Shown here: positions 8,685 through 17,487 of the stretch, piece after piece
How positions within the stretch are numbered: position 1 is the stretch's first letter
Layout: every line of letters begins with the position of its first letter
Assembly: GCA_020722085.1 (NCBI GenBank)
Contig: DYLN01000009.1
Span: 1 to 50,919, forward strand
Reading direction: 5' to 3'
Source of the DNA: Melioribacter roseus
GTDB lineage: Bacteria > Bacteroidota > Ignavibacteria > Ignavibacteriales > Melioribacteraceae
DNA length: 50,919 bases
Position numbers and translations under genes: made by a program
Notes under the pieces: generated by a model
The model's input: the letters and a program-made list of their open reading frames with translations, nothing else
Database searches by the model: none
Told to the model about the DNA's origin: nothing

Positions 8685-9938
8685 ATGACTGATGATCGTA
8701 TCAACAAAACAGTTAAATGCTCTTTTTGCGGGAGGGACGGCTCGGAAGTTACAAGCATGGTCGCAGGTCCCGATGTTTATATCTGCGATATTTGTATAAA
8801 GACAAGCGTAGATATTCTAAAAAACAATCTCTCTGCATTTAACAAAAAAGAAATCTTTCACGCCTCTCTTACCCCGGACATGATAAAGAAGGCTCTCGAT
8901 GAATATGTTATTGATCAAGACAAAGCAAAAAAAGTTTTAGCTGTTGCTGTTTACAACCACTATAAAAGAATTTCATCTTCGTCATCTATGTTCGACCTTG
9001 ACGACGTAGAAATTGAAAAAAGTAATATTTTATTGATTGGACCAACAGGAGTAGGAAAAACCTTATTGGCACAAACACTTGCAAGAATACTTGATGTTCC
9101 TTTTGCAATTGCAGATGCAACTACACTAACCGAAGCCGGATATGTAGGAGATGACGTTGAAACAGTTCTCGTTCGTTTACTTCAAGCTGCGGATTACAAT
9201 CTCGACAAAGCCCAAAAAGGAATTGTTTACATCGATGAAATAGATAAAATATCCAGAAAAAGTGAAAGCACATCAATTACTCGAGATGTTTCCGGCGAAG
9301 GCGTTCAGCAGGCATTGCTGAAAATATTAGAAGGAACAGTAGCCGGTGTTCCCCCGCGCGGCGGAAGAAAACATCCCGAACAAAGTCTAATAAACGTAAA
9401 TACCAAAAATATCCTCTTTATCTGCGGCGGTGCTTTTGAGGGAATCGAATCGATTATTGCTTCAAGAATTAACAAAAATACAATCGGTTTTGATTCGAAT
9501 ATAAACAACACCCAGGAAGAAGACCGCGATAATCTCGTTCAAAAAGTTCTTCCGGAAGATTTGATTAAGTATGGACTTATTCCCGAGTTGGTTGGGCGTC
9601 TTCCCATTGTAGCACCATTAAAATCGTTGAATGAAAAGGCACTCAAAAATATACTTACCGAGCCTAAAAATGCCATCATTAAACAGTATAAAAAACTTTT
9701 TATGATGGAAGGTGTTGAGCTTGAATTTGATAAATCAGCACTAGACGAGATCGTTAAGAAAACACTCGAAAGAAAAACAGGCGCCAGGGCACTCCGCTCA
9801 ATTGTTGAAGGAATTCTGCTCGATATAATGTACGAACTGCCGACACTTGATAATATAGACAAATGTTTGATTACGCGCGATACCGTTACAAAAGGAGAAA
9901 GACCGATATTTATTGAATCCGACCGCAAAACTGCGTAA
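8685..9938 (+). CDS. clpX: ATP-dependent Clp protease ATP-binding subunit ClpX
   Basis: This 417-residue AAA+ unfoldase feeds tagged or damaged proteins to ClpP. The N-terminal zinc domain has C12, C15, C34 and C37. Walker A is GPTGVGKT (119-126), the pore loop GYVG is at 152-155 and Walker B IDEID is at 183-187. The sensor and C-terminal small domain are complete ([11 protein letters not shown]). Length is normal for the family. No clpP or trigger-factor gene is next to it in this window; it instead follows the TPR gene by one base, so the protease partner must be encoded elsewhere. Confidence 0.97.
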   Translation: MTDDRINKTVKCSFCGRDGSEVTSMVAGPDVYICDICIKTSVDILKNNLSAFNKKEIFHASLTPDMIKKALDEYVIDQDKAKKVLAVAVYNHYKRISSSSSMFDLDDVEIEKSNILLIGPTGVGKTLLAQTLARILDVPFAIADATTLTEAGYVGDDVETVLVRLLQAADYNLDKAQKGIVYIDEIDKISRKSESTSITRDVSGEGVQQALLKILEGTVAGVPPRGGRKHPEQSLINVNTKNILFICGGAFEGIESIIASRINKNTIGFDSNINNTQEEDRDNLVQKVLPEDLIKYGLIPELVGRLPIVAPLKSLNEKALKNILTEPKNAIIKQYKKLFMMEGVELEFDKSALDEIVKKTLERKTGARALRSIVEGILLDIMYELPTLDNIDKCLITRDTVTKGERPIFIESDRKTA

Positions 9939-10057
9939 GAAATAATAAGTATTAACACATCTATCAATTAACAGTCAACAGTCAATATTATTTCCGATAT
10001 TGATAATCTCTTTAGGCGGTCATAATTTTGTTTTACAATTGAAAATAAAAAACTATC

Positions 10058-11311
10058 ATGCGAAAAATTTTTTTTATAATACTGGCTGCTGCAAATTTAA
10101 TCTTTGCTCAAGCAAAACTTTTGATATACATGGACCTCCAGCAAACCGATCACCTAAAGGCTTACGGAATAACTTACAATGCACTGAAATCCGGGTCAAC
10201 TGCCGATTGGCTATTGAACTACCGGGGCGGTTCTTTTATGCTAGACTATACAAATGAACTTGCACTCAAATGCAGATTAAAAGGAGTGGCATTCCAAACG
10301 CTTTCAGCTTCCGAAGCTGCGAATATTTACTCATACGTACAAAGTGACGATCAAAACATGGATGTTGTTCGTCTTGAGAAAGCTCCAAAGATTGCCGTTT
10401 ATGTTCCGCCGGGTTTTAAGCCCTGGGATGATGCCGTTACTCTTGCTTTAGAATACGCTGAAGTTCCATATGACAAAATTTGGGCGGAAGAAATTTTGCA
10501 GGGCGACCTAAAAAAATACGATTGGCTTCATTTGCACCATGAAGATTTTACGGGACAGTACGGTAAATTCTACGCCTCATTCAGCAATGCACAATGGTAC
10601 ATAGAGCAACAAACAATTTATGAAAATGAGGCAAAGAAACTCGGTTTTAAAAAAGTCTCCGAAATGGAAAAAGCCGTTGTACTGGCAATAAAAGATTACG
10701 TTGGTCAAGGCGGTTTTTTATTTGCGATGTGCTCAGCAACCGATTCTTTCGACATTGCTCTTGCTGCAATGGATGTTGATATATGCGATAGGATGTATGA
10801 CGGCGACCCGCCTGATCAGGATGCTCAAAAAAAACTCGATTATTCAAACACACTTGCCTTCCAAAATTTCAAGCTGGAAATGAATCCGCTTGTTTATGAA
10901 TACAGCAATATCGACATTCAGCCTGCTGAAATTGGCAGTCAGCAAAATGATTATTTTACTTTGTTCGACTTTTCGGCAAAATATGATCCTGTTCCCACTA
11001 TGCTTACTCAGAACCACGTTAATGTAATTCACGGATTTATGGGACAAACTACTATGTTCAGAAAAGAATTGATTAAACCTTCCGTAATTATTTTAGCCGA
11101 AAAGGCAGGTACAGACCAAGTAAAATATATTCACGGCAACTACGGCAGAGGAACTTTTACTTTTTACGGTGGACATGATCCGGAAGATTACCAGCACGCA
11201 GTAGGCGATCCGCCGACGGATTTAAGTCTATACAAAAATTCCCCAGGATACCGCCTGATCCTTAACAATATACTTTTTCCGGCTGCGAAAAAGAAGAAAC
11301 AAAAAACATAA
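10058..11311 (+). CDS. Conserved secreted protein of unknown function (often labelled asparagine synthetase B in Bacteroidota)
   Basis: This 417-residue protein has a signal peptide (MRKIFFIILAAANLIFAQA). Highly conserved blocks include LKAYGITYNAL, DWLLNYRGGSF, HLHHEDFTGQYGKF, GGFLFAMCSATDS, PTMLTQNH and YGGHDPEDYQH. The family is recalled as widespread in Bacteroidota, where databases often carry the name asparagine synthetase B. Nothing in the sequence supports that name: it is exported, has no N-terminal catalytic Cys for glutaminase activity and no ATP pyrophosphatase loop (SGGxDS). The histidine/aspartate-rich blocks suggest a hydrolase or metal-binding enzyme, but this is a guess. It ends with a basic KKKKQKT tail. 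Confidence 0.85.
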   Translation: MRKIFFIILAAANLIFAQAKLLIYMDLQQTDHLKAYGITYNALKSGSTADWLLNYRGGSFMLDYTNELALKCRLKGVAFQTLSASEAANIYSYVQSDDQNMDVVRLEKAPKIAVYVPPGFKPWDDAVTLALEYAEVPYDKIWAEEILQGDLKKYDWLHLHHEDFTGQYGKFYASFSNAQWYIEQQTIYENEAKKLGFKKVSEMEKAVVLAIKDYVGQGGFLFAMCSATDSFDIALAAMDVDICDRMYDGDPPDQDAQKKLDYSNTLAFQNFKLEMNPLVYEYSNIDIQPAEIGSQQNDYFTLFDFSAKYDPVPTMLTQNHVNVIHGFMGQTTMFRKELIKPSVIILAEKAGTDQVKYIHGNYGRGTFTFYGGHDPEDYQHAVGDPPTDLSLYKNSPGYRLILNNILFPAAKKKKQKT

Positions 11312-11318
11312 GCAGGGT

Positions 11319-11331
11319 TCCGGCTACCGGA
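11319..11331 (+). terminator. Short hairpin between the secreted protein and FAH genes
   Basis: TCCGG (11319-11323) pairs with CCGGA (11327-11331) across a 3-base loop and is followed by TAAATTTTA. The stem is short and the T-run weak, so it is at most a leaky terminator. Confidence 0.25.
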
Positions 11332-11396
11332 TAAATTTTATGAAGAATTCCCTAAATTTGGAACCTATTTCTAAATCATTCACCTATCGGAGCGGT

Positions 11397-12053
11397 ATGA
11401 AATATTTAAAATTCAAAAACAGCAACGAACAAGTCCCAATCGGAAAAATTGTTTGTGTAGGACGCAATTATGCAGAGCATGCTAAAGAATTAGGTAATGA
11501 AATCCCGGAATTCCCGATTATTTTTTTGAAACCAGCCTCAAATGTAATTTTCTCGAACGAACCGGTTGTTCATCCATCCTATTCAAATAATTTACACCAT
11601 GAAGTGGAGCTTGTTCTTTATATCGGCGAAGACGCCAAAAATGCCAACGATGAAGTAGCTGAAAAGGCAATTCATGGCTACACAATCGGACTGGATATGA
11701 CCTTGCGCGACCTTCAAAACGAATTCAGAAAAAAAGGCGAACCGTGGACTCTTTCAAAATGTTTTGATACTGCAGCAGTTCTTTCCGAAGTGGTTCTAAA
11801 AAAAGATTATAAACTAAGAGGCGATGAAAAAATTTCTCTATCGGTCAACGGTACAGTTCGTCAAAATTCTACTCTTAATAAGATGCTCTTTTCACCAGTC
11901 GAGATTGTAAAATATATTTCTGCAAGAATGACATTAGAAAGGGGTGATTTAATTTTTACCGGAACGCCGGAAGGTGTTGGACGTGTTGTACCTGGTGATA
12001 AATTAGTAGGAGCTCTGGAAAATATAGGAACAATTGAAACAACTATAAAATAA
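11397..12053 (+). CDS. Fumarylacetoacetate hydrolase (FAH) family protein
   Basis: This 218-residue cytoplasmic enzyme belongs to the FAH superfamily, whose small members act as acylpyruvases, oxaloacetate decarboxylases or related C-C bond hydrolases with a divalent metal. The metal site is visible as HHEVELV (E69, E71) and GLDMTLRD (D100), with VGRNYAEHAKE near the N-terminus and the GTPEGVG loop near the C-terminus. Start 11397 is preferred: GGAG lies five bases upstream and the protein then begins like its family. An in-frame ATG at 11340 would add 19 residues. The exact substrate cannot be read from sequence. Confidence 0.9.
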   Translation: MKYLKFKNSNEQVPIGKIVCVGRNYAEHAKELGNEIPEFPIIFLKPASNVIFSNEPVVHPSYSNNLHHEVELVLYIGEDAKNANDEVAEKAIHGYTIGLDMTLRDLQNEFRKKGEPWTLSKCFDTAAVLSEVVLKKDYKLRGDEKISLSVNGTVRQNSTLNKMLFSPVEIVKYISARMTLERGDLIFTGTPEGVGRVVPGDKLVGALENIGTIETTIK

Positions 12054-12141
12054 CATTATAGCACACTTTTAACATGGTTTCGGCTTCGTCGCGGGTAATT
12101 CAACAATAGAATAATTAAGCCACTTAACAAAAAAGGTTAGT

Positions 12142-12486
12142 GTGAACATCCAAATATTTGGCACAAAAAAATGTCCCGATACCAGAAAAGCAGAAAGATT
12201 TTTTAAGGAAAGAGGAATTCAAATTCATTTTAGAGATTTAAACGAAGACGGAATTTCTGCTGGTGAATTTGAAAATATAAAAAAAGTCTTCCCGGTCGAA
12301 GAATTAATCGACAGGGGAGGAAAACAATTCAAAAAAAGGAATTTGCAATTTATGATTTTCGATATTGAAACCGAACTGCTTGCTGATCCGCTTCTTTTCA
12401 AAACACCGATTGTTAGAAACGGGAATGAGGTAACGTTGGGGTATCAGCCGGATGTTTGGAAAGAGTGGATTAGAAACCAATTATAA
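12142..12486 (+). CDS. ArsC/Spx-like thioredoxin-fold protein
   Basis: This 114-residue protein starts with GTG and has the ArsC-family layout: IFGTKKCPDTRKAERFF with Cys11 in the active-site loop, then a helix, and KTPIVRNGNEVTLGY near the C-terminus. True arsenate reductases use CX5R: Cys11 is here followed by PDTRKA, with Arg15 four residues on, so the typical arrangement is altered. The C-terminal part (LLFKTPIVRNGNEVTLGYQPDVW) fits the YffB/ArsC-like group. No arsenic genes are nearby. Function: probable thiol-based reductase, substrate unknown. Confidence 0.85.
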   Translation: MNIQIFGTKKCPDTRKAERFFKERGIQIHFRDLNEDGISAGEFENIKKVFPVEELIDRGGKQFKKRNLQFMIFDIETELLADPLLFKTPIVRNGNEVTLGYQPDVWKEWIRNQL

Positions 12487-12584
12487 CTCAAACTCTAAGA
12501 AATAGAACGCAGATGACACAGTTGAATCGGATTAACGCGGATTTAAAACCTTAATAAAGTATTCCCCTCTTTTTAAATTCCATA

Positions 12585-12630
12585 AAACAGCTTTTCGTTG
12601 CCGGTAAAATGAATCGCATCCCAGCCGCAT
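12585..12630. repeat. Left copy of a 46-base direct repeat from the HAD gene 3' end
   Basis: These 46 bases are identical to 13585-13630, inside the 3' end of the HAD phosphatase gene, at an offset of exactly 1,000 bases. On the minus strand the left copy encodes CGWDAIHFTGNEKLF and then diverges into a related tail (EFKKRGI with a one-base shift). The copies bracket the MNT/HEPN module. Confidence 0.85.
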
Positions 12631-12723
12631 GTTCAGAAAGAGTGGAAATAAAAGTTCCGTACGAATCTTGAAAGAGTTTTTTTGAAGAGTCAGCAAACTA
12701 CCTCATATAGTGAATATATCATT

Positions 12724-13035
12724 TCACAATATCTTAATCCCTGTTTTCAAAATTTCTGCTACGAAAGGATCTTCATAGGTAAATTCTTCTGTTCTATAAG
12801 GATGTATCTGGAAGTCTGTTGAAGACTTAAGTAAGTATTTATTAATTCTTTTTTTATCAAAAAATCTACTCCCTTCAAAATTGTCGGAGACTAAAGCTAA
12901 ATCAATATCGCTGTATTTATGCGCATTCCCCTTTGCATAAGAGCCAAATAAGTAAGCTCCCTTAATGTTGATTTCAGTTGAGATCAAATCTAATAACCGA
13001 GCTATCAAATCATTCAAGTCCTTTTTTGAATACAT
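12724..13035 (-). CDS. MNT-type minimal nucleotidyltransferase (antitoxin-like)
   Basis: This 103-residue protein has the pol-beta nucleotidyltransferase core: GSYAKGNAHKYSDIDL, with GS at 31-32 and the metal-binding aspartates D43 and D45. In MNT/HEPN pairs the nucleotidyltransferase neutralises the HEPN partner, in studied cases by nucleotidylating it. The start overlaps the end of the HEPN frame by 26 bases, the usual arrangement. Here the HEPN partner is frameshifted, so the antitoxin may be left alone. It lies in a small island bracketed by direct repeats. Confidence 0.88.
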   Translation of the reverse strand: MYSKKDLNDLIARLLDLISTEINIKGAYLFGSYAKGNAHKYSDIDLALVSDNFEGSRFFDKKRINKYLLKSSTDFQIHPYRTEEFTYEDPFVAEILKTGIKIL

Positions 13036-13401
13036 TATAATACTCTCTAATTTTTATTAAATATTCATTTGCAAATTCTTTTGTACATTTTTTATGGAAA
13101 TCCATTTTATAATCAGCATAACGTACTTCCAAATTGAAGTCATTAACCTCTAGTAAAAATTCCTTTCCTTTATCATCCAGTTTTATTTCCGATTCACCTG
13201 CCAGTCTTACCAGATCATGAATTTTGGGAGGAATATTGTCTTTATTGGTTTTTACCCAATGTGTTTAAGAATTTTTTCCAAAGCCAAATGCCCAAAAAAT
13301 AAAGCCCGATCATATTTGCCCGTATCAAAAATCCCTTGCATAGCTTCAAGATCGTAATCTGCGGTTTTTAGCCAATATTTTATATATCTTTTTTTTGTCA
13401 A
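13010..13401 (-). pseudogene. HEPN-domain partner of the MNT protein, frameshifted
   Basis: The minus strand encodes a recognisable HEPN protein in two frames. From a TTG at 13401 it reads TKKRYIKYWLKTADYDLEAM and continues through GKYDRALFFGHLALEKILK, then hits a stop after HIG. Near 13258-13266 the frame changes and continues HWVKTNKDNIPPKIHDLVRL through VRYADYKMDFHKKCTKEFA to a stop at 13010. One missing base explains the break (a codon such as GCA reduced to CA). The joined product would be about 130 residues, normal for the family. It could be a decayed toxin gene or a sequencing error. Confidence 0.85.
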
Positions 13402-13554
13402 CTTAGCTTATATTATTTTTATTTACTAAGACTAATATCTAATTTATATTATTACCAATCAATTACCCAAAAAAATTTCTAAAGATTATTCGGTAAATCA
13501 GAATGAAATGTAGTACATAGTGAATTTAAAAAACTACAGATAAAAAATGAACTA

Positions 13555-14157
13555 TTATATGACTCCCTTTTGCTTAAATTCTTCAAACAGCTTTTCGTTG
13601 CCGGTAAAATGAATCGCATCCCAGCCGCATTTTTTTGCTCCTTCCGCGTATTCGATGACATCGTCAATAAAAAGATGTTCGGCAGGAGGTTTTCTTGAAA
13701 ACTCTTCAGCGGCTCTATAAATCTTTTCTTCTGGTTTAATTGCCTCTACTTCATAAGAAAGAATCAGTTTATCAAAATGTTTTAAAAATTGGTAATCATT
13801 CCAGCCGTATTTTCTATGAATGTAATTTGTGTTTGAAAGCAGGACTAATTTATACCTCTTTTTTAATTCAGGCAGAATAGTTGTTAATTCTTTGTTCTCC
13901 CTAAAAATATTCGAAAAGTATTTACAGAATTCTTCCTCACTCATTTTGTATTCGGTCCACTTCATCATTGTTGACAAAAATTCTTCTGTACTAATTGCGG
14001 CTTTCTCATATTCCCTGTGAATATGATAATTCTCTTTGTAAAGATCAGCAAACCTGTCCCCCAGCCCGTTGTCAATTTCATTAAACTTTTTGATAACAAG
14101 TGAGTAATCAAAAGGAATGAGAACATTGCCCAGATCAAAAACAATTACGGAAAACAT
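13555..14157 (-). CDS. HAD-superfamily phosphatase (YihX-like)
   Basis: This 200-residue cytoplasmic HAD hydrolase has motif I FDLGNVL (D8 nucleophile; the usual second Asp is Gly10, as in YihX-type glucose-1-phosphate phosphatases), motif II LLSNTN (S108), motif III KPEEKIY (K141) and motif IV FIDD (D165, D166). An alpha-helical cap lies at about 18-90. The substrate is probably a small phosphorylated metabolite. The last 24 codons are partly duplicated 1,000 bases downstream at 12585-12630, which suggests that the MNT/HEPN island was inserted at or recombined into the 3' end of this gene. Confidence 0.9.
   Translation of the reverse strand: MFSVIVFDLGNVLIPFDYSLVIKKFNEIDNGLGDRFADLYKENYHIHREYEKAAISTEEFLSTMMKWTEYKMSEEEFCKYFSNIFRENKELTTILPELKKRYKLVLLSNTNYIHRKYGWNDYQFLKHFDKLILSYEVEAIKPEEKIYRAAEEFSRKPPAEHLFIDDVIEYAEGAKKCGWDAIHFTGNEKLFEEFKQKGVI
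13585..13630. repeat. Right copy of the 46-base direct repeat
   Basis: Identical to 12585-12630. It lies inside the intact HAD gene, covering its codons for CGWDAIHFTGNEKLF. The similarity fades to either side. Confidence 0.85.
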
Positions 14158-14240
14158 ATAACCTCAAATTAGAGTAAATGCAGTTCAAAAATAAAAAACA
14201 ATTGCTTTGGTAAAAAATCTCACGTACAGCTACTTCTCAT

Positions 14241-14276
14241 AAAACAAAAAAGCCGCAGCCAAAATAACCGCGGCTT
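14241..14276 (-). terminator. Intrinsic terminator of the efflux operon
   Basis: On the minus strand AAGCCGC (14276-14270) pairs with GCGGCTT (14256-14250) across a 13-base loop, followed directly by TTTTTTGTTTT. It begins 20 bases after the RND permease stop. Confidence 0.85.
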
Positions 14277-14295
14277 CTGTAAAGTCGTCACATTT

Positions 14296-17200
14296 TTACT
14301 TACTTAATCCCAAATCTTCGGCTACCTCATCTGGAAATTCTTTTTTCTTAAATCCCAAAAGTTCACTCACCTTCATAAAAAGCTTAGGAATACTGAGCCT
14401 GTATTCTTCCACTTTTGTATAAACAATAGGAACAATAATCAATGTAAGAAGAAGCGAGCTTGTTAAACCGCCGATTAAAGCCCATGCCAAACCGGTTTTC
14501 CATTCGGAGCCGGAAGATTTTGAAAGCGCAACCGGCATCATTCCGAAAATCATTGTTAATGTTGTCATAACAATCGGTCTAATTCTCATTCTACCAGCAT
14601 CGATCAAAGCATCAATCACGCTTTCACCCTGCGAACGCATAAAGTTGGCTCTGTCTACAAGCAATATTGCATTTTTCCCTACTAGTCCTACAAGCATAAT
14701 AATTCCGAGTATAGAAAAAATGCTGAGCGATTTCATTGTAAGTGCAAGAGCTAACAAAGCGCCAATAATAGCAAGAGGCACTGAAAACAAAACTACAAAA
14801 GGATAAACAAACGAATCATATAAAGCTACCATAATCATATAAGTGAATAAAACCGCTGCCAAAAACGCCAAGCCCAGGCTCGCAAACGACTCTTTTTGAT
14901 TCTTAAAATCTCCCAGGAACGAATAAGAAACTCCTTCAGGCAGCGGATTGTCATTCAATGCTTTAATAATATCCTGAGCTATTGTTCCGCTTGGTCTTCC
15001 GACAGCCTGCGAATAAATTGTAACGGAGCTGTTTCTATCTTCACGTGTAAGTTTTGTGGGACCTGTTGCACGATAAATATTGGCAAAAGATTTCAGGTAA
15101 ATCATCTGTCCTTTTTTATTCACGAATGTTAAATTTTCCAGGTCGGATGTTTTGCTCCTATCGAATTCATCAAGCTGAATTCGTATGTCATATTCGTCCG
15201 TACCATCACGGAACTTCGAATCGTCATCGCCGGTTAATGCAACCTGAAGTGCTGCACCCACTTCGGCTAAAGAAAGTCCGAATGAATTAAGTTTTTGTCT
15301 GTCAATTTCAATCCTTGTTTCCGGCTTGCCTTTTTCAGAAGAAAGTCTCACATCATCTGTGCCGGGAATTTTCTTTATAATATTTGCAACTTTTACTGCA
15401 GCTTGATTTACTTTTTGCACATCGGAGCCGCTGATTAACAATTGTATAGGTGTCTGGTTTGCTGTACCAAATATACCGATGGGATTTACTCTTGCTTTTA
15501 CTCCAGGAATTTTTTGTACAATTTCTTTGATTTCGGAGCTGATCTGATCAGTAGATTTTTTCCTTTGTTGTTTCGGAACAAGCGTAACATCGATTTCTGT
15601 AGTATTATTTGAGGAAAATCCTATTAATCCTTCGTTTGAAACGCCAACATTAACAAATAACCTTTCAACTTCCGGCATTTGGGAAATAATATTTTCAACT
15701 TTCTGCGAAAGTGCATTCGTTTGTTCTATAGAAGCGCCTGGCGGAAGTTCAATTGTGACTGCAAATTCACCTCTGTCGGGAGTAGAAATAAATTCCGAGC
15801 CGATGAATCCGCCTGGTATCAAAGCAATTGATGCAGTAAAAAGAATAACTGCTGCAAGTGCCGTTTTACCTCTGTTATTAAAACTCCATTTCAATAAACG
15901 GATATAATATTCAGTAATTTCTTTAAACGATTTTTCAAACCAAACGGCAAATTTTCCAAATAAATTTGTTGCTTTTAATCTTTCCAGTTTTGCAAATCTT
16001 GAAGCAAGCATTGGAGTAATTGTAAACGACACAAAAAGGCTTAATAATGTTGAAACAACAACAACCAATGAAAATTGTCTTAATATATTCCCTATAATAC
16101 CGCCAGTTAAAGCAAGCGGAAGAAATACTGCAACGTCCACCATTGTAATTGCAAGCGCAGCAAAACCAATTTCATTTCTTCCGCGCAATGCGGCGGTTCT
16201 TTTGTCCTCTCCTTTTTCGAGGTGGTGATAAATATTTTCTAGAACAACAATTGAATCATCGACAAGAATTCCAACTACCAGTGAAAGTCCGAGAAGCGTC
16301 ATCAAATTTAATGTAAAGCCGAAAGCATACATTGCGATGAAAGTTGAAATCAACGAAGAAGGAATTGCAATCATAACAATTATTGAGTTGCGGATACTAT
16401 GCAGAAAGAGAAACATAACCAGAGCGACAAGAACAACAGCAATTGCCAGATCTTCTTTTACGGCATTCGCTGCATCGGTTGTAAAAGTAGCTCCATCCTG
16501 TGCAATTGTAAATTTCAAATCGATGCTGGAATAAGATTTTTCGAGTTCTGTCAATTTTTTTCTTACCAGATTGCTGACTTCGACAGCATTAGCATCGGTC
16601 TGTTTTATTACATTTACTCCGATTGTAGTTCTTCCGTTGATTCTGGAAATATTAGTATATTCTTTAATCCCATCCTCAATTTCAGCGACATCCGATAATT
16701 TAATTTCACCACCACTCTTCGATGTTCCAATTGCCAATTCTCTCAACTGTTTAAGGCTCGAAATCTTTCCTGCAATTCGAACAACGTACTGTTCATCGGT
16801 ATCTTTAATTTTTCCAGTTGGGAAATCAAGATTTGCATTTTTTACCGCATTAGTGACTTGAAGAATCGAAAATCCATAGGCTTTCAATTTCTCCATATCG
16901 AGATTTACTTTAATTTCCCTTTCGTCGCCTCCTATTAATGCAATCTGACCTACGCCGGCAATTTTCGACAATTCCGGTTTGATTTTATCTTTCATAAACT
17001 GGTAAAGGTCTTTATCCGATAGGTTTGCCGAAACGCCCATTCGAAGAACCGGAATCTCATCGAGTGCAATTTTAGAAAGGGTAGGAGACTTTACTCCCGA
17101 TGGAAGTTTATATAAAACCTCGCCAACTTTTCGCTGGGCATCCTGAAGCGAAACATCTGTATTTGCCGATTGAAGCAATTCTATAATAACAAATGAAACT

Positions 17201-17460
17201 CCTTCCATCGAAGTTGATCTGACAGCCGATACCTTGTCCATTCCCGAAACCGCATCTTCAATAACTTTTGAAACGCTTGTTTCAACTTCGGCGGGAGACG
17301 CCCCCGGATATAAAGTCGTAATTGTAATAACGGGCGCATTGAACTTGGGTAGAAGTTCATACTGCAGCTGTTGGTAACTGTACAAGCCAAGTATAATCAA
17401 CGCTGAAAAAATTACAATTATCAACGATGGACGTTTTATGGATAATTCTGTTAAAGTCAT
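14296..17460 (-). CDS. RND efflux permease (AcrB/HAE1 family)
   Basis: This 1054-residue inner-membrane proton antiporter forms the pump of a tripartite efflux system. The first helix and periplasmic porter start are typical (SIKRPSLIIVIFSALIILG, then FNAPVITITTLYPGASPAEVE). The proton-relay aspartates are in helix 4 (VGILVDDSIVVLENIYHH) and the lysine in helix 10 (GLVGKNAILLVDRAN). Two large periplasmic loops (about 35-330 and 560-870) are complete. Substrates are probably hydrophobic compounds rather than metals, judged by the HAE-type helix 4. It is the last gene of the pump cluster, 27 bases after the adaptor gene. Confidence 0.96.
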   Translation of the reverse strand: MTLTELSIKRPSLIIVIFSALIILGLYSYQQLQYELLPKFNAPVITITTLYPGASPAEVETSVSKVIEDAVSGMDKVSAVRSTSMEGVSFVIIELLQSANTDVSLQDAQRKVGEVLYKLPSGVKSPTLSKIALDEIPVLRMGVSANLSDKDLYQFMKDKIKPELSKIAGVGQIALIGGDEREIKVNLDMEKLKAYGFSILQVTNAVKNANLDFPTGKIKDTDEQYVVRIAGKISSLKQLRELAIGTSKSGGEIKLSDVAEIEDGIKEYTNISRINGRTTIGVNVIKQTDANAVEVSNLVRKKLTELEKSYSSIDLKFTIAQDGATFTTDAANAVKEDLAIAVVLVALVMFLFLHSIRNSIIVMIAIPSSLISTFIAMYAFGFTLNLMTLLGLSLVVGILVDDSIVVLENIYHHLEKGEDKRTAALRGRNEIGFAALAITMVDVAVFLPLALTGGIIGNILRQFSLVVVVSTLLSLFVSFTITPMLASRFAKLERLKATNLFGKFAVWFEKSFKEITEYYIRLLKWSFNNRGKTALAAVILFTASIALIPGGFIGSEFISTPDRGEFAVTIELPPGASIEQTNALSQKVENIISQMPEVERLFVNVGVSNEGLIGFSSNNTTEIDVTLVPKQQRKKSTDQISSEIKEIVQKIPGVKARVNPIGIFGTANQTPIQLLISGSDVQKVNQAAVKVANIIKKIPGTDDVRLSSEKGKPETRIEIDRQKLNSFGLSLAEVGAALQVALTGDDDSKFRDGTDEYDIRIQLDEFDRSKTSDLENLTFVNKKGQMIYLKSFANIYRATGPTKLTREDRNSSVTIYSQAVGRPSGTIAQDIIKALNDNPLPEGVSYSFLGDFKNQKESFASLGLAFLAAVLFTYMIMVALYDSFVYPFVVLFSVPLAIIGALLALALTMKSLSIFSILGIIMLVGLVGKNAILLVDRANFMRSQGESVIDALIDAGRMRIRPIVMTTLTMIFGMMPVALSKSSGSEWKTGLAWALIGGLTSSLLLTLIIVPIVYTKVEEYRLSIPKLFMKVSELLGFKKKEFPDEVAEDLGLSK

Positions 17461-17487
17461 GATTTAATTCCCCATTCATCATTAAAA

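Noticed and set aside
10058-11311. Naming this protein asparagine synthetase
   Set aside because: It has a signal peptide and lacks the catalytic N-terminal cysteine and the ATP pyrophosphatase loop of AsnB.
12585-12630. A second HAD gene at the left repeat
   Set aside because: Only the last part of the gene is present; no motif I-IV lies beside it, so it is a remnant or duplicated end and not a gene.
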